The translations under genes and the position numbers were made by a program. 64,000 nucleotides of DNA from Massospora cicadina (taxonomy: Eukaryota; Entomophthoromycota; Entomophthoromycetes; Entomophthorales; Entomophthoraceae): the NCBI GenBank assembly GCA_022478985.1, contig JAKSZP010006626.1, positions 62,001 to 126,000 of the forward strand, read 5' to 3'. The notes under the pieces were generated by a model. The model did no database searches. It was not told the origin of the DNA and saw only the letters and a program-made list of their open reading frames with translations. Below are positions 53,135-64,000 of the stretch, piece by piece; within the stretch, counting starts at the first letter, position 1; each line of letters starts with the position of its first letter.

Positions 53135-54706
53135 GTTTTGTGGAGCGAGGTGTATAGATGAGACACTAGATGATACATTGAATGGAATTAATATATAACA
53201 ATCATTTTAGGCTATCAGGTTTTGATACTCTTGAAAATAATGTGGCTGAAAATGAAAGAAATTGCCCAAGATAGTGGAGAAAATCATTTAACCCAATAAT
53301 ATACTACTAATTCTTTTAGTACTAGATGGTCCCAACCCGAGGGGGGGATTCATCAATGTATTAATATACTATTAATGAGGCTGAAAAGTCTGGAGAAGGA
53401 TCATCAAACAAAGTTGAAACAGATGAAGTTAACTCTATCATATTAATCCAAGTGATTGGGGGATCGTTTCTGAATTTATCAGCAGAATTATTTTCAAAGT
53501 TTCAGATGGCAAATTTTTCAAAAATTATACTATGGAAAAAAAATTAGAGCAAATGAACAAAATTGACAATTAATGAGGAGTTCACAATTTTGTGAGATAC
53601 GAGATATAAGTTTCAGCTTCTGAAATATAAAATGAATAAAGACCTGTCAGAAGAATGACAAGTTGGGATTAAAGGCCCAATTTATGGAATCATTTGCAAG
53701 TACTGCTAAAGTCAGCAAGTGTATTTATACATGAAGAAACAGCACAGTTGGTCATTAGTAAAGATGGTAGATACTAAAAATTTAAAGTATTGGATCAAAA
53801 AGAAAACAACTGGTAAGTTCCCAAAGGTCCACTGAACCATTAAATTGGTCATGTCCTGATATTTTGGTTGAGTCCTAAAAAGGATCTCTTAACCAAATTA
53901 GATGGTTAAGTCTTAAAAAAAGACCTCTGAACCATAAAAACTGGTAGGATAAGTATACCTAGAAATCATTTTTGGAGAATGTGAACAGAAGGACCTCTTA
54001 TCTAATTATAGGTTAAGTCCAATGCAAAAGAAAAATAAAACAAAAAAATATAAAGAGAAAAAATATAAAGCAAGAAAAATATAAATATTGTTGATTTTAA
54101 TTTTGCCATGAGAAAATGCATTAGCGGTAGTTTCACCTGTAAAAGATAAGAAGAAAGTGAATTAAATGGAGAAGACCAATGTTGGTGGTAGGACCAGCTC
54201 AGTTTGTAACTGGGCCGCTGGGAAGAAATCCCAAGGTGTTTATATGATGAAAGCATATGTAGGATCAGGACAGGCTTAATCTAAATCCACTGCAAGTAAT
54301 CCCTACAAAGAGAATCCACTTTGTTTTAAATTGGAGAGACCTTCCTGGGGGATTACAGGAACAAGAACTCAACAAAGCTGCATGAGAAGAATCTTGTGGA
54401 TGATGAGTAGTCATTGAGCCCAACCTGTAGAATATAGGTTTTTTAGAATATATTGTCAGTAAGTACTACCAGAATAGTCTGGCACGCATGTGGCTGTGGA
54501 AACTGCGCTTTGAGATTCAGCAGCAAAGAGAAATTAAGAGAAGAGAAGCTGCAATGCTGAACACGACATGGAGCGTTGAATGTGGGGAAGACTGTGCTCC
54601 GCTGATGTTGTATTCAAGTATGATGGCCAAAACATGTCCACAGCTGAGTTGGCATCCATCCCAAAGTTTCATTTTCTTCTGAATAATCTGGTCATGTGGA
54701 GGGATA
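53135..54706 (+). pseudogene. Element D integrase C-terminus and 3' ORF
   Basis: LKYWIKKKTTGKFPKVH*TI near 53780-53840 matches the integrase tail of element B (LKHWIKEKNKRVPKGPMNH). The same GACCTCTGAACC-type spacer follows. From 54100 to 54706 fragments of a 3' ORF are seen (NALAVVSPVKDKKKVN, LRFEIQQQREIKRREAAMLN, SIPKFHFLLNNLVMWRDML) which correspond in place and ending to the 3' ORF of element B. A polypurine tract (TGGAGGGATA) ends at 54706. The part 53135-53750 is not recognisable. Confidence 0.6.
53297..53376 (-). mobile_element. Second tiny retroposon fragment
   Basis: TAATATACTACTAAT (53297-53311) and TAATATACTATTAAT (53362-53376) flank 50 bases. Read on the minus strand the insert ends GGGACCATCTAGTACTAAAA, the same 3' tip as at 28440-28460, and further in has GAATCCCCCCCTCGGG. 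The duplication of 15 bp has one mismatch. Confidence 0.7.
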
Positions 54707-55863
54707 TGTTGTGTTTTTGGATATGATAAAATTATCTCGCAATACCATGATTATACATCTGTTCATCTGCTAAGGGATGAGGCCTTTATGGAAATGGTAG
54801 TTACTGTTCATAAGCAATGAATATTATTTGACAAAATATCTCAAATAAATTATTTACTAGCATGGTGGGTTTTGATCCGCCAGATCAATATGTTTTGTCA
54901 GGGATTGTCCCTGACAATAATCAAGCAAAAAGTTTTTGAATTTAATATTAGTAATTAAGTTGTCATGTAGGTGCTGGTCAGGTTCTATCACCAATTGAAT
55001 AAGGAATATTTTAGTTGATAGGCTTATTATGCCGCCTTGATAGCAACTGACGATTTAACCTTTTAGGTATTGTGACGTGATGGTTATGGGCAAGAGTCTC
55101 AAGACCTAATTAGGTTGCTAACCTAATAAGGGCGGTTCTCTGGAGTTGAATGAAGGCATTGGAATACCTTCTTCGTTTCAATCCAGAGAAGGGTGCATCT
55201 GAGTAAGGGAGAGAACTGGACCAACCTGATGAGAAAAATCATCGTTTTGCATTACCCTGGAGGGTGAATTAACAACAACGGCTGTCATTTCTTGGAAAGG
55301 CGCTAACGGAAGAGTTGTGAGCTGAATCTCCTATATATACTCCCTTAAGTTTATTTAATAAATCAAATCTTTTAGTATCAAATATAATTAAGTTTAATAT
55401 ACATTTATTATACTCTGGATTACTACCAAGTTATCCACGATTCTTGTATCAGGAGAAAAACCTCTGAATTTTCTGCATGTAAGTTAAGTTTTTCTGTGTT
55501 ATCTAGAAGTTTCCATCTTCAAAAGAGAAGTTGAAAGGTAGAAATTTAATTGTTGTCTAGTGAAATTACTTAATGACTTTACCAGCGCGTTAAAAAATTG
55601 TTGTTCCTGTTTAAAAGAGAATCTAGAACAAGAGAAATATTGGTCAGGAACTACTCATCTGGATACTAGTATCCATCCTAGTATCAATCACATAAATACT
55701 CATATTTATCAACGATTATTGATTGCACATATAAAGAACCTATGCAAGGAAGTCTGAAGAGCTGAAAAAAGTTTTAATTCTAAAAGAAAAAAGTTTCAAG
55801 ATTATATATTTGTGCTCAAACTGAAGGAGGAAGTCAACTTCCAGTAGTTCTTAAATTTTTACA
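54707..55863 (+). repeat. 3' LTR of element D
   Basis: Starts TGTTGTGTTTTTGG and ends TTTTTACA, aligned with the 5' LTR over its full length including the last 113 bases after the LINE. Contains the perfect palindrome at 54896-54916, the core block at 55262-55290 and the TATA-like box at 55331-55340. Confidence 0.87.
54896..54916. promoter_or_regulatory. Perfect palindrome in D 3' LTR
   Basis: TGTCAGGGA-TTG-TCCCTGACA: two 9-base arms with a 3-base centre. Related decayed copies: 39498-39518 and, in J, 27328-27348. Confidence 0.6.
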
Positions 55864-55868
55864 ATGCT
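55864..55868. repeat. Target duplication of element D, right
   Basis: ATGCT, one C/T difference from 39305-39309. Confidence 0.65.
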
Positions 55869-57000
55869 TGTGAAGAAAATAAGATATATAAGCTTAATGG
55901 TAAACCTGAGAAATTAAGCCAAGAGACTCCTGCTGTTCAGCAACAAATGAAGAAGATAACCATGCGGGCCTAGTTTAAAGATGGGTTATCATATAAACAG
56001 GTTGGAACCTCTCAGTTGTCTTATGTCCACCCATTTGCTAAAACAGAGAACCCCTGGAGGTCCACTTGACTCTAGGTTATGGCGCCGTAAAGAAAACTAA
56101 ACAGAGGCTGTTAGTGTGATGCTATTAGAGAAAGATTATTGAGTTGATCCAAGATGTCATTGTAACCTATCTTTTTTGTGCTAGCCAGAAACCCACCGAT
56201 CAGACGTATCAACACCAGGTAATGAGTCCTTTAACCCCATTTGTTGTCATTAGCGAAGATGAAGTTGGTCCACTGCAAAATGGCAATGTATGACGACTGT
56301 ATATTAAACTTGCTGATAATTACTTCACAAAATGAGTTGAGGGCACCTCAGTTGCCCCACCCACTTTTAAAGCGACCACTTCATATTTACTTAATCAGTT
56401 CTTCAGCCTTCATGGTAGCCCAAGGTATTGTTATCTGATAATGGCACCATCCTTGTATCTCAAGTAAGAGTTGAACTATTTCGTTGATAGGACTTATCCC
56501 TCTTTTACTTCTTCATTTCAAACCCACTATTAATGGAGCAATGGAATGAGCAACTGGAACTTTAATCTCCATCCTCTGCAAGATGGCACAATATGACTCA
56601 TTTTTTGTGGAACAAATACCTTTTGACAGCTCTATTGGAATACTGGTAGAGCTACTAATGAGTCATTAAATTGTCACCTTTTTGATCTCAATATGGTTGA
56701 GAGCCAATCTTAACCTTTAATGTTCAATCTATATTGGAAACTTCCAAACTGAAACAGCTGAGCTTACAAGGGTAAGGTTGGATGATGAAAAATTCTGATT
56801 TTTAGTTTTAGTTGCCAAGTCTATAAAGATTATCAGTAAATGAGAGACGGATTAAAGCATATCCCAAAAACTGATTTTGCCTGAGTACCAGCTAAGGGAT
56901 TTAGTCTTATTCAATTAACACCGGCCAGAGTGTCATGTATATAAACTTGATATATATATGGTCAGGCCCATATTGAGTGATTTTTTATTAAGGGGCAGAG
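55869..57000 (+). pseudogene. pol: Element I integrase, resumed after D
   Basis: ENKIYKLNGKPEKLSQETPA leads from RNase H into the integrase. VIVTYLFCASQKPTDQTYQH near 56155-56215 is the zinc region with the first Cys read as Tyr. ADNYFTK*VEGTSVAPPTFK near 56320-56380 begins the core, LSDNGTILVSQVRVEL near 56435-56480 keeps the second Asp, and TINGAMEXATGTLISILCKM near 56530-56590 keeps the Glu. RANLNL and RVRLDDEKF are C-terminal traces. Confidence 0.75.
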
Positions 57001-57850
57001 TACATATGATCTCCATTATATTGAGCTATATTATATTATGAGTCCATGCTAGATTCATTAAAGTTATATCCCTCCTTAGCACGACCTGATGGGCATTGTT
57101 GGAAATGATGCACTTCTGCTAGTTTGGCTTAAGTTGTCAGCCAGTAATTTTGCTATCTGCTCAAGGAAGTTCTACACCATAGAAGATACCAAAATTGCAA
57201 TGAGCAATGAACTCAAAGATGGGTAACTAAGAGCCCAAATCCCTCATGAATATGCCATGTTATTTGATAAAAATCTTACACTTAGAGATCATCTGAATCT
57301 ACTTCAATGATCTAAAAAGATCATTTCCACCAGAAACCTCCAATATCTGCTTCATAATTTTATAAATCTCCATAACCTATTCAATCCTGGACTTTGACCA
57401 TATCTATAAATATATTTAAATAGTATATAAAGAAATTCTCTTTTGTAGCTAAAATTTTTGACTAGTATTACTAAAATATGCCTAGAGTGCCTGAATATAT
57501 GCCTGAACTTTAGCATAGATCTACCTCTACAAAGAATCAATCTATCCAGATATCTGCCCTAATAACAAAAAGTCTACTTGGAGTTACTAATGGAGCTATA
57601 TCAATTAATATCTACATAGACTTTAGAACACTCGCCTTCAAATTTTAATAAAAAATTTAAAAGTATGCTATTTTCCAAATGTTACTGGCCCAAAAAATTT
57701 GTCTTACTCAAATACCATGTGTTGGGTCAGTGACTTATTTTAGACAAATAATTTTCACATACATGAGGTCCACAGACTACTTTTATGATCACAGCTAGTA
57801 TTTGAGAAAGTCAATTCATACTTTGATAGTTTATCCTAGGCCAATGAATT
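57000..57850. other. AT-rich sequence between elements I and M
   Basis: No domain could be read on either strand. It may hold the decayed 3' end of I and the integrase of M. A minus frame at 57540-57352 has no recognisable motif. Confidence 0.3.
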
Positions 57851-57899
57851 ATCTCAAATTCTTATGTTTACAAACTGAAAGGCTAGCATTCTAGTCGCC

Positions 57900-58180
57900 G
57901 CAAATTGACTCAAAAAGATTCTGTGCCTTGTGAAGCAACGTGTAGTATAACATAAATTATAATTTTACTATATGCAACTACACAAGAAACTGTTTTTATA
58001 AAAAATACCTCAAGGCACTATTGTTTAATGAAAAATTTGTTTCATTTAAGTTTTTTCTGATTACATAGGCTATAAAATTTTTAATCCCCTCCCCACCATA
58101 CTGATAAAGCATTTCTTCAATGCCTTACAAGGAATTATCACTTTGAACTATAAACTTCTTATCAATTCTACAATGTTGCA
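57900..58180 (-). pseudogene. pol: Element M RNase H
   Basis: KKFIVQSDNSL*GIEEMLYQ, then IKNFIAYVIRKNLNETNFSL lines up with the start of gypsy RNase H (x-x-D-A-S-x-x-G-x-x-L-x-Q; P-I-A-Y-x-S-R-x-L-x-x-x-E-x-x-Y). Confidence 0.6.
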
Positions 58181-58199
58181 TACCTAGAGCCCCAATAAA

Positions 58200-59100
58200 A
58201 GTTTTTTGAATGTATTAGAGATGCTATGACACAGTTTGGTCCAAATAAAGGGTATATACTTAGTTTTGAGAGACTGAAGAGTATTAGAAATAAAGTTTTA
58301 ATTAGGTATTAACTGTTGATGATAACTGACCATCCTTCAAAAAGATTCGCACATTTAGCTTGTTGTCAGAGTGGACATTTGTATGATAGGATCAACTTGG
58401 CAGGCTGTGTTCATAATCTTTTAGGATCTATCAAGAACCTAGGGTACTTTAACTGTTCCAAATAAATAGAATTTCTCAACTTAACTTTTAGCATGATAGA
58501 ACAAGTTGACGAAACACCTCTTTCAGGTGTTCTAATTGTTAAAAAAGTATATGAATATAAATTTATATTATCAAGGTATATTATTCTGCAAGAAATCTAG
58601 AGTCACCAAAGATAGTATATCGCCTATTGGAGCATTGCCAGAGTGTTACACAACCATTAAGAAACTTGTGTGATTTTGAATAGGCCTTAAAATGTGATAT
58701 TGCACATTTCTCCTAATTAGACCAGGAAGATTTTATTTTCCAATAAAAAAGATCAAATCCCATCACTGAAAACCTTGCATATCCTAGGCAGTCCTTTTTG
58801 TCATTGATCTGTGGCAAGATGTACAAGTTTTTTTTCATTATAATATTTAACTTTCAGTAGTCTGTCACCTTTTTTCAAATCATCCTTTTTCTAATGATCA
58901 GCAATAAAGAAGACCAAGGTCTCTTATAAGGCTTCACAATCCCTTGCTTCAAAATTTTTCTGATCTCCTCAGTCATTACATCTTCAAAAGCATGGGAGCA
59001 GAAAATTAGATGATGGCGAATAGGAATACGGTATCCTTGCCAACCTGATAGACTACGTCATGAGCGCTTCTTAAGTTTTGATCATTTGTAGCAAAGATCT
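58200..59100 (-). pseudogene. pol: Element M reverse transcriptase
   Basis: On the minus strand: ILKQGIVKPYKRPWSSLLLI, then KLNIIMKKNLYILPQIND and MGFDLFYWKIKSSW (motif A position). The catalytic Y-x-D-D box could not be found. Stops are frequent. Confidence 0.6.
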
Positions 59101-59749
59101 CATAGTATGTACTAATCAAAGCTAATATATAGCCTTCTATTATTCATTAGTGACACCATAATTCTTATGAGACAGCAAATAGAACACTTATAAGACCATC
59201 TCTAAGCTTAAAATTACACATATAGATAGATATATAGATGCTTTTACCCTTGAGAACCAGACCCAGGTGTAAGTAAGCTATCACTTGGCATAATTGTGTT
59301 ATTATTGAACCACATTGTAAGTTGGCCAATAAGACTTCTATCTTGCTGTGTCTGATTAACACCACTTTAAGATCTACACGGTGCTCCAGTTGCAATAGTT
59401 GATTTGGTTTAAGTAATTTCCCATATAATTCTTCATTATGTTAATTTTCAGTCCAGTGCCCACAAATACCTGGCGACCAGATAGTATCACGATGTTGTGA
59501 CTTGAACAGAAAGATAACTTGTTGTATCTGTTTATTTGACTAAAGAGCCCTGTCCTCTTCCTTAATATAAGATAATTATATAGAACTTATCCATACTGAT
59601 ATGGTTGATTTAGATGGTTAATGAAATTGTTGACCTAGGGTAAGCCATGTAACTTAAATTAAACAGTAATCTTTAGACAAGAATTGTTAATGTTTCTTTT
59701 GCCATGTTGACAATGTTTAAAACTTTACACAAACGTTTCACCAAAAAAT

Positions 59750-60240
59750 AAAATTACTGTTGGCCAGGCAACACAATTGCTAACACCACCACAGAAAATT
59801 ATATTAAAATTGGTGGCAATGAGCTATATGCTCCTACAAATATGGTAATCTCAAAGCCAGTGGCACCAAATACTTTCTTTCGTTCAGTCCAGTTTGGGGA
59901 AGATTGGTTACCAAATTTAGTAGACATGATATTAATTTTGGCTCTGGTGTCAATTATTGTCTGAATTTTTATATTTCCACGAAAATATCTCAATAAGTAA
60001 AATCAGAGTAAGAAGAATTCTAGTTCCTTTCTATGTGTAAATCAGATGCTTTTTTATAAATACAAGAAATTTTAAGGCTGTTTAAAAAATGAGGTTATTC
60101 TCTGGAGATCACGTCAACTGGAAAGGCTACATTTACTCCTTTAAAGGACAGCTCATTGAAAGATAGTTGGAGTTCATTCAAGGAGCAATCTTTAGATAGC
60201 AAACTTATGGCTTCTTTATTTCTTGTTGAGCTTTTTTAGA
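59750..60240 (-). pseudogene. pol: Element M protease
   Basis: Frame 59993-59799 reads KIQTIIDTRAKINIMSTKFG, then VFGATGFEITIFVGAYSSLP. The active site D-T-G has become D-T-R, as in element I. LSKDCSLNELQLSFNELSFK near 60130-60220 is the region before the protease. Confidence 0.7.
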
Positions 60241-60249
60241 CAGCGACCA

Positions 60250-62900
60250 ATCTTGAAAGTTCATGGGGTTATTATGATGTACACAACTTCACTTGTCATT
60301 AAATATAGCATATGATCTGCAGAAGTATCAGTTTTGTTAACGAATTTTCTTTTTGTAGTTTACTTCCTGGTTAGCACTTTAGAAAATGAGAGTCCCTCGT
60401 TATTTCACCTAAGTTTCTCTAAAGTCAAGGATGGTCAACTGCCCCATGTGACCATACTCTCCTAATAAAGTTAATTGAGCAAAGACCTTTTAATGACACC
60501 TGTGCCATATTATGAGAGAAGCAGTATCATGAAATGATAATTGTATTTCTAGTTGTGGGGTTTATATTTTAGTCAATTGTGTCTTTAAGTAGAGTTTTCT
60601 GCACTGGCATAAGTAAACTTTATTGTTTTATGTTTTTTGGCTGAAAGGAGGTAAAAGCTATCATAGGTGGTTAGTGATTTTATAAAGGTCTATATCCCTT
60701 GTAGGAAAAGCTTCATTGCGTTAATATGTTCTTGGTACAGCTTTATAAAGGTCTTCATTGCTATGGCTGAGATGACTTCTATTTAAACCTAGCACCTTGC
60801 TTGCACGTGTGCCTACTAAATGCATAAATAAGCAAAATATGTAAGTGTCTCATTACATCGATACTAATGGTGAAAAAATAGTTTTTCACTGAGTCTTTTT
60901 CTCAGTTCCCCCAGATAGTTTCATTATAGTCCACATAACCCCTTGGTAAGAAATGAGCTTTTTTGGGTAACAAGCGTCATGATTGGTGCTAAGATGTTGA
61001 GGATAGGTATTAGCTGTTTGGCTTTAAGACAGTCTGACGCTATTTTTTACAGTGATCACAAACCTTTAAAAACTAAAGTAATTTTCTTTTTTTATAATGG
61101 TAAAGTTTACCAGAGGGTATGTACTCAATTCTCTTGGAACCACGCGTTATTAGCATGAATGGGGCTATTATGGCTTTAGAATGGTAAAGTTAGAGTGAGA
61201 GACAGTGGCAGAGCGCAAAAGTTCCCTTGTAATTAATAGGCTTATATGCAGCTATCACTGAGTGCATATGCATCATGATAAGTATATGGGAATTTCCAAG
61301 AAAGTGATCTCTACAGGAGAGGAGAATTCTTTGCCTTTAAAGATGTCTCTAGAGGTGATTCTGTATCTAAAAATAGATTAATTTACATTATCAAACTGTT
61401 GTGCAAAAATTTATGTGTGGATAGAGATGGTTTTGTCTTGCTTGCACTGCAGCGAACTTAGTTGATCTCTATCTGCATTTTGACAATTTTTAGGTTGTCA
61501 TTTTGGTAGTATTTCTTCCCAGCGCCTGACTCACTTTTACATATGGTCAGACGCTAGAATGTCGTCCAAGGAGTGTCATCCATAGCTTGGAGTTTTGATA
61601 CTTTACACTCTAATCCTAGCGGTTGTGGTGTCTAGCTGATTATATACGGAGTGACACTTACAACATGAGCTATCTTTAAGTCTATCATGACGGTGAATTC
61701 TTATTTGATTAATAAGTATTCCATTATTAAATTAAAAATCCTAAATGAGTCTTGTGTGGTCCTGGTTTTGTACTATTAAGTTTAACTTGTCCACATGTTA
61801 AGTTACTGTTATTGGATATTTCACTGAACATAGTGCTCATAATGCCTGTCTAGCTAAGTTTTTAGCGCCGCCTCTACTAGATGGCATGTCAACTATTGGG
61901 AAGGCATGATCATGCGCAAGCCCAAGAAATAATAGTACAAGCCACCAGTTAGGGTCAGAACTTCACATAAATTACATGATAGATTGAAAGAGCTAAGTAA
62001 GAATGGAAAAATATTAACCAAGAGGAGCGCAAGGTACTAATATTTTAAACCCAAGTTGAGAGCCGTTGCCTCTGCGGCCTTAATCTCTAAAACCATGATT
62101 GAATAGGGCAAAACTTCAAAAGTAAATTAAAAAACTTATAAAGCTATAGAAAAATAGTAGTTTTTGGGAGTGAGGAAAGCTTGAAAAAATAAAAGAGGCA
62201 ATTCCTATACTGACTGATAGATTGATAAACTTATTTATTACTAACTCTTTCAGGGTTGGATGCATATGTAAAACCCAAGCATTTGTATTACTGTTTTCTA
62301 ATACTCCTTGATCAACTAAGTAAAACATATTTATTATTTTTTTATTTCTGATGTCAATGACAAGGTAATCGAGATTTTAGGCGTATTATCACTAATTATA
62401 AGATCATATCACCAAAATTTTATATCTGGATTTACCTTTTTTGGTGAACAACATATTGTTTGTGCCACATCACCAAAGTTTTTTAACTTTATATATCCTT
62501 ATTGTAGATTAAAGACAATTTTTTGATCGAATTAGTAAGTCTCATCAGGTTTGAGGGACTATTTGCCTGAGATCTACAATTATGAGAGCAATGTTATGAT
62601 AAGGCAAATCCTAAATCAAGATAGTCTGTTTCCCTGGTCATATTGACTTGTTAAAATTTTTATAAAAATATTAATCACTTTATTTTAGGAATATTATGAA
62701 AGATTGAGAAGTAGGAATTGTTCTATCAGGTATCTAGTAACATAGATATGCTCTATAACAAGATTTTAACAAGAATAATTGTTGAGTAATAGATCCTACC
62801 TTACAAGGTTTAAAAGTTAATGGTATTAGGTAATACATTTAGCTCATTTAAAATTGCCCTAGTGTTTGAGAATCGAGTCATTAACAGTCTAGCTTTAAAA
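60250..62900. other. AT-rich, mostly unreadable repeat sequence
   Basis: A plus frame at 60943-61158 contains YSDHKPLKTKVIFFF, which resembles the T-D-H-K-P-L of RNase H, but nothing around it supports this strongly. The left part may be gag of M. No LTR, tRNA or host gene was seen. If the site at 62932 is a primer binding site, an LTR should precede it here; none of the LTR landmarks of B, D or J was found. Confidence 0.3.
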
Positions 62901-62931
62901 CACTAAATTAGCAAGGAACCAGTTACTGTTG

Positions 62932-62950
62932 TTAGTGTTCACTACAGGGA
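62932..62950 (+). promoter_or_regulatory. Possible primer binding site (element N)
   Basis: TTAGTGTTCACTACAGGGA is close to TGGTGCTCACTACAGGG of the J and D sites. A plus-strand frame with gag-like acidic text (SATHSENELAIFPKEIS) follows at about 63070-63125. If true, a gypsy element starts just upstream and runs off the window. Confidence 0.4.
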
Positions 62951-64000
62951 CATCGATACCAGCTCCACAATTGAGCAAAGTAGATCTGAGTACAAATATG
63001 AACCTAAATACTGAAATTAAAACAAGTTGCAAGGGAATTGAGTGATGACTTTTGAAGATTTATAGTAGATTAGTGCTACACATTCAGAAAATGAATTAGC
63101 TATTTTCCCAAAGGAAATATCTGATTAGGTATCTAATAAGCCAATTTGGTTTGTAATGGCTTATGCTTACTGACTAGAGCCTTAGATATGACCCTAAAGC
63201 AGCCGTGAAGGACTAAGAAACATGATAGCTTTATAGAGTTAAAAGCTTTAACATTCAGACAGATAGAGACATAGGGAATCACATAATTATCAATTGGTAG
63301 ATATATACAATATCTCAAGAAGAAAGAGCTTATATGCTAGAAGCAAATTGACTCAACTTATAAAAAAAATTGTCTCTTAGTTGGATATCTCAGTTTGGTT
63401 TTTTGTCCTAAAAACTCAAATATGGAGCAAGAATAGCCTACAAAAAGTAATTCTGGACTTAGAGGATTTTATTTATCCCAAATTTAAAAAGTTGAAATTT
63501 TTGAAGACATAAACTTGGAAACTTACCAATGAAAGTAATTATTAGTAGTATCACCACATATGATGGTGTGTGAAATTTTAAGGTTATGGTAACACTGTGC
63601 GCTGGCTTGTAATAAAAATCACTTGGACATATTTGCACATTGCCAAACAAGAATTAATCTTGCATACTATTTAAAGGTCTATTGAGCACCAGTTCTTTTT
63701 AACAAGTAACAATATGGAGACAGTACTATAATATGACGCCAGGTAATACCTTAGTTTTAGATGACTAAAAAAAGCTGTAGATGTAAAGAACATTACTTAA
63801 ATCAAAGTGATCCCACCATCTTAATTTCCACATAATCTTTCACTTACTTTATTCAATATTTATATACTTTTTAATTGTACAAAGGACATATATTAAAAAG
63901 TTATAAATTACACAAAAATCCTGATGTGTTACCAAGTAAAATTTCTAATATAAGAAATGTATAAAAAACTTAGAAGACTATCAAGCACTACCATGCTTAA
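62951..64000. other. AT-rich window end, no clear gene
   Basis: Besides the weak gag-like frame after 63030, nothing recognisable was found on either strand. Confidence 0.3.

Larger units (their letters stand above)
39310..55863 (+). mobile_element. Gypsy element D carrying a LINE and element E
   Basis: The 5' LTR (39310-45722 with a LINE inside) and the 3' LTR (54707-55863) share every block. ATGCC (39305-39309) and ATGCT (55864-55868) are the likely target duplication with one transition. Inside are a primer site (45724), part of gag, then element E, then the integrase C-terminus, a 3' ORF and a polypurine tract. Most of pol is missing, so D had an internal deletion. Without the inserted LINE and E it would be about 4.3 kb. 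Confidence 0.82.
27534..57000 (+). mobile_element. Host gypsy element I, split by nested insertions
   Basis: Plus-strand domains occur in correct order only if inserted elements are removed: gag with knuckle (27600-28320), protease (28555-28860), RT (30560-31444), [element H], RNase H (38831-39309), [element D], integrase (55864-57000). The frame flows across both insertion sites: LLHKEV before H and EVPFQWENNS after it. The 5' LTR is missing; element J starts at 27533. No 3' LTR was recognised after 57000. Confidence 0.8.
57850..60250 (-). mobile_element. Gypsy element M, minus strand, decayed
   Basis: Protease (59993-59799), RT (58200-59050) and RNase H (57900-58180) are read right to left on the minus strand. 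No LTRs were found. It is one of the most decayed elements here. Confidence 0.7.

Noticed and set aside
60943..61158. RNase H fragment (YSDHKPLKT)
   Set aside because: Only one short motif matches and the neighbouring sequence gives no support, so it was not listed as a gene.
1..64000. CRISPR array, prokaryotic operon, phage or plasmid origin
   Set aside because: No regularly spaced short repeats, no ribosome binding sites before long frames, and all recognisable proteins are eukaryotic retrotransposon proteins.

Overview
This 64 kb window reads as eukaryotic, repeat-only DNA. I see no intact host gene, no rRNA gene and no functional tRNA gene. Almost every long reading frame is a decayed piece of a Ty3/gypsy LTR retrotransposon or a LINE-type non-LTR retrotransposon, broken by stops and frameshifts. 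The chromodomain-type gypsy element, the LINE architecture and the depth of nesting would suit a large transposon-rich fungal genome such as a rust. That is an inference with low certainty: no host gene is present to test it.

Layout. 1-3420 (+): 3' part of gypsy element A (protease, RT, RNase H, integrase, chromodomain). 3819-13346 (+): complete but dead gypsy element B, with 1.14 kb LTRs, a perfect 5-bp target duplication (GGGAC), gag, pol and an extra ORF between pol and the 3' LTR. 13433 to about 19140 (-): decayed LINE-1c. About 19140-27533 (-): gypsy element J (IN, RNase H, RT, PR, gag, 5' LTR), interrupted by retroposon K (20586-22510). 27534 to about 57000 (+): host gypsy element I, split into three pieces by nested insertions. 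57000-60250 (-): gypsy element M. 60250-64000: AT-rich sequence with little recognisable content, except a primer-binding-like site near 62932 that may mark another element, N.

The centre of the window is a readable stratigraphy. Element I (gag 27600-28320, protease 28555-28860, RT 30560-31444) is cut by element H (-, 31445-38830, duplication GAGGT). It resumes with RNase H at 38831-39309 and is cut again by element D (+, 39310-55863, duplication ATGCC/ATGCT). It resumes with the integrase at 55864-57000. Element D in turn carries a LINE-1c copy inside its 5' LTR (40351-45591, 18-bp duplication) and gypsy element E (-, 46186-53134, duplication GTCTT/GTTTT). Small retroposons are scattered on top: a tRNA-derived SINE of about 136 bp (29193-29328), and two tiny fragments that share one 3' end (near 28440 and 53315).

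Elements B, D and J share 1.14-1.18 kb LTRs, a conserved LTR core block and a primer binding site close to TGGTGCTCACTACAGGGG; H and possibly N share that site. D and J also share a palindrome near the LTR start. B and D share a 3' ORF next to the polypurine tract. Element E carries a collagen-like Gly-X-Y segment in its gag region. Many disabling changes fit CpG to TpG/CpA decay, for example the RT box of A reading YINE and CGA codons read as TGA. Long methylation-driven decay is therefore likely. All function statements describe ancestral proteins; none of these genes appears able to work now.
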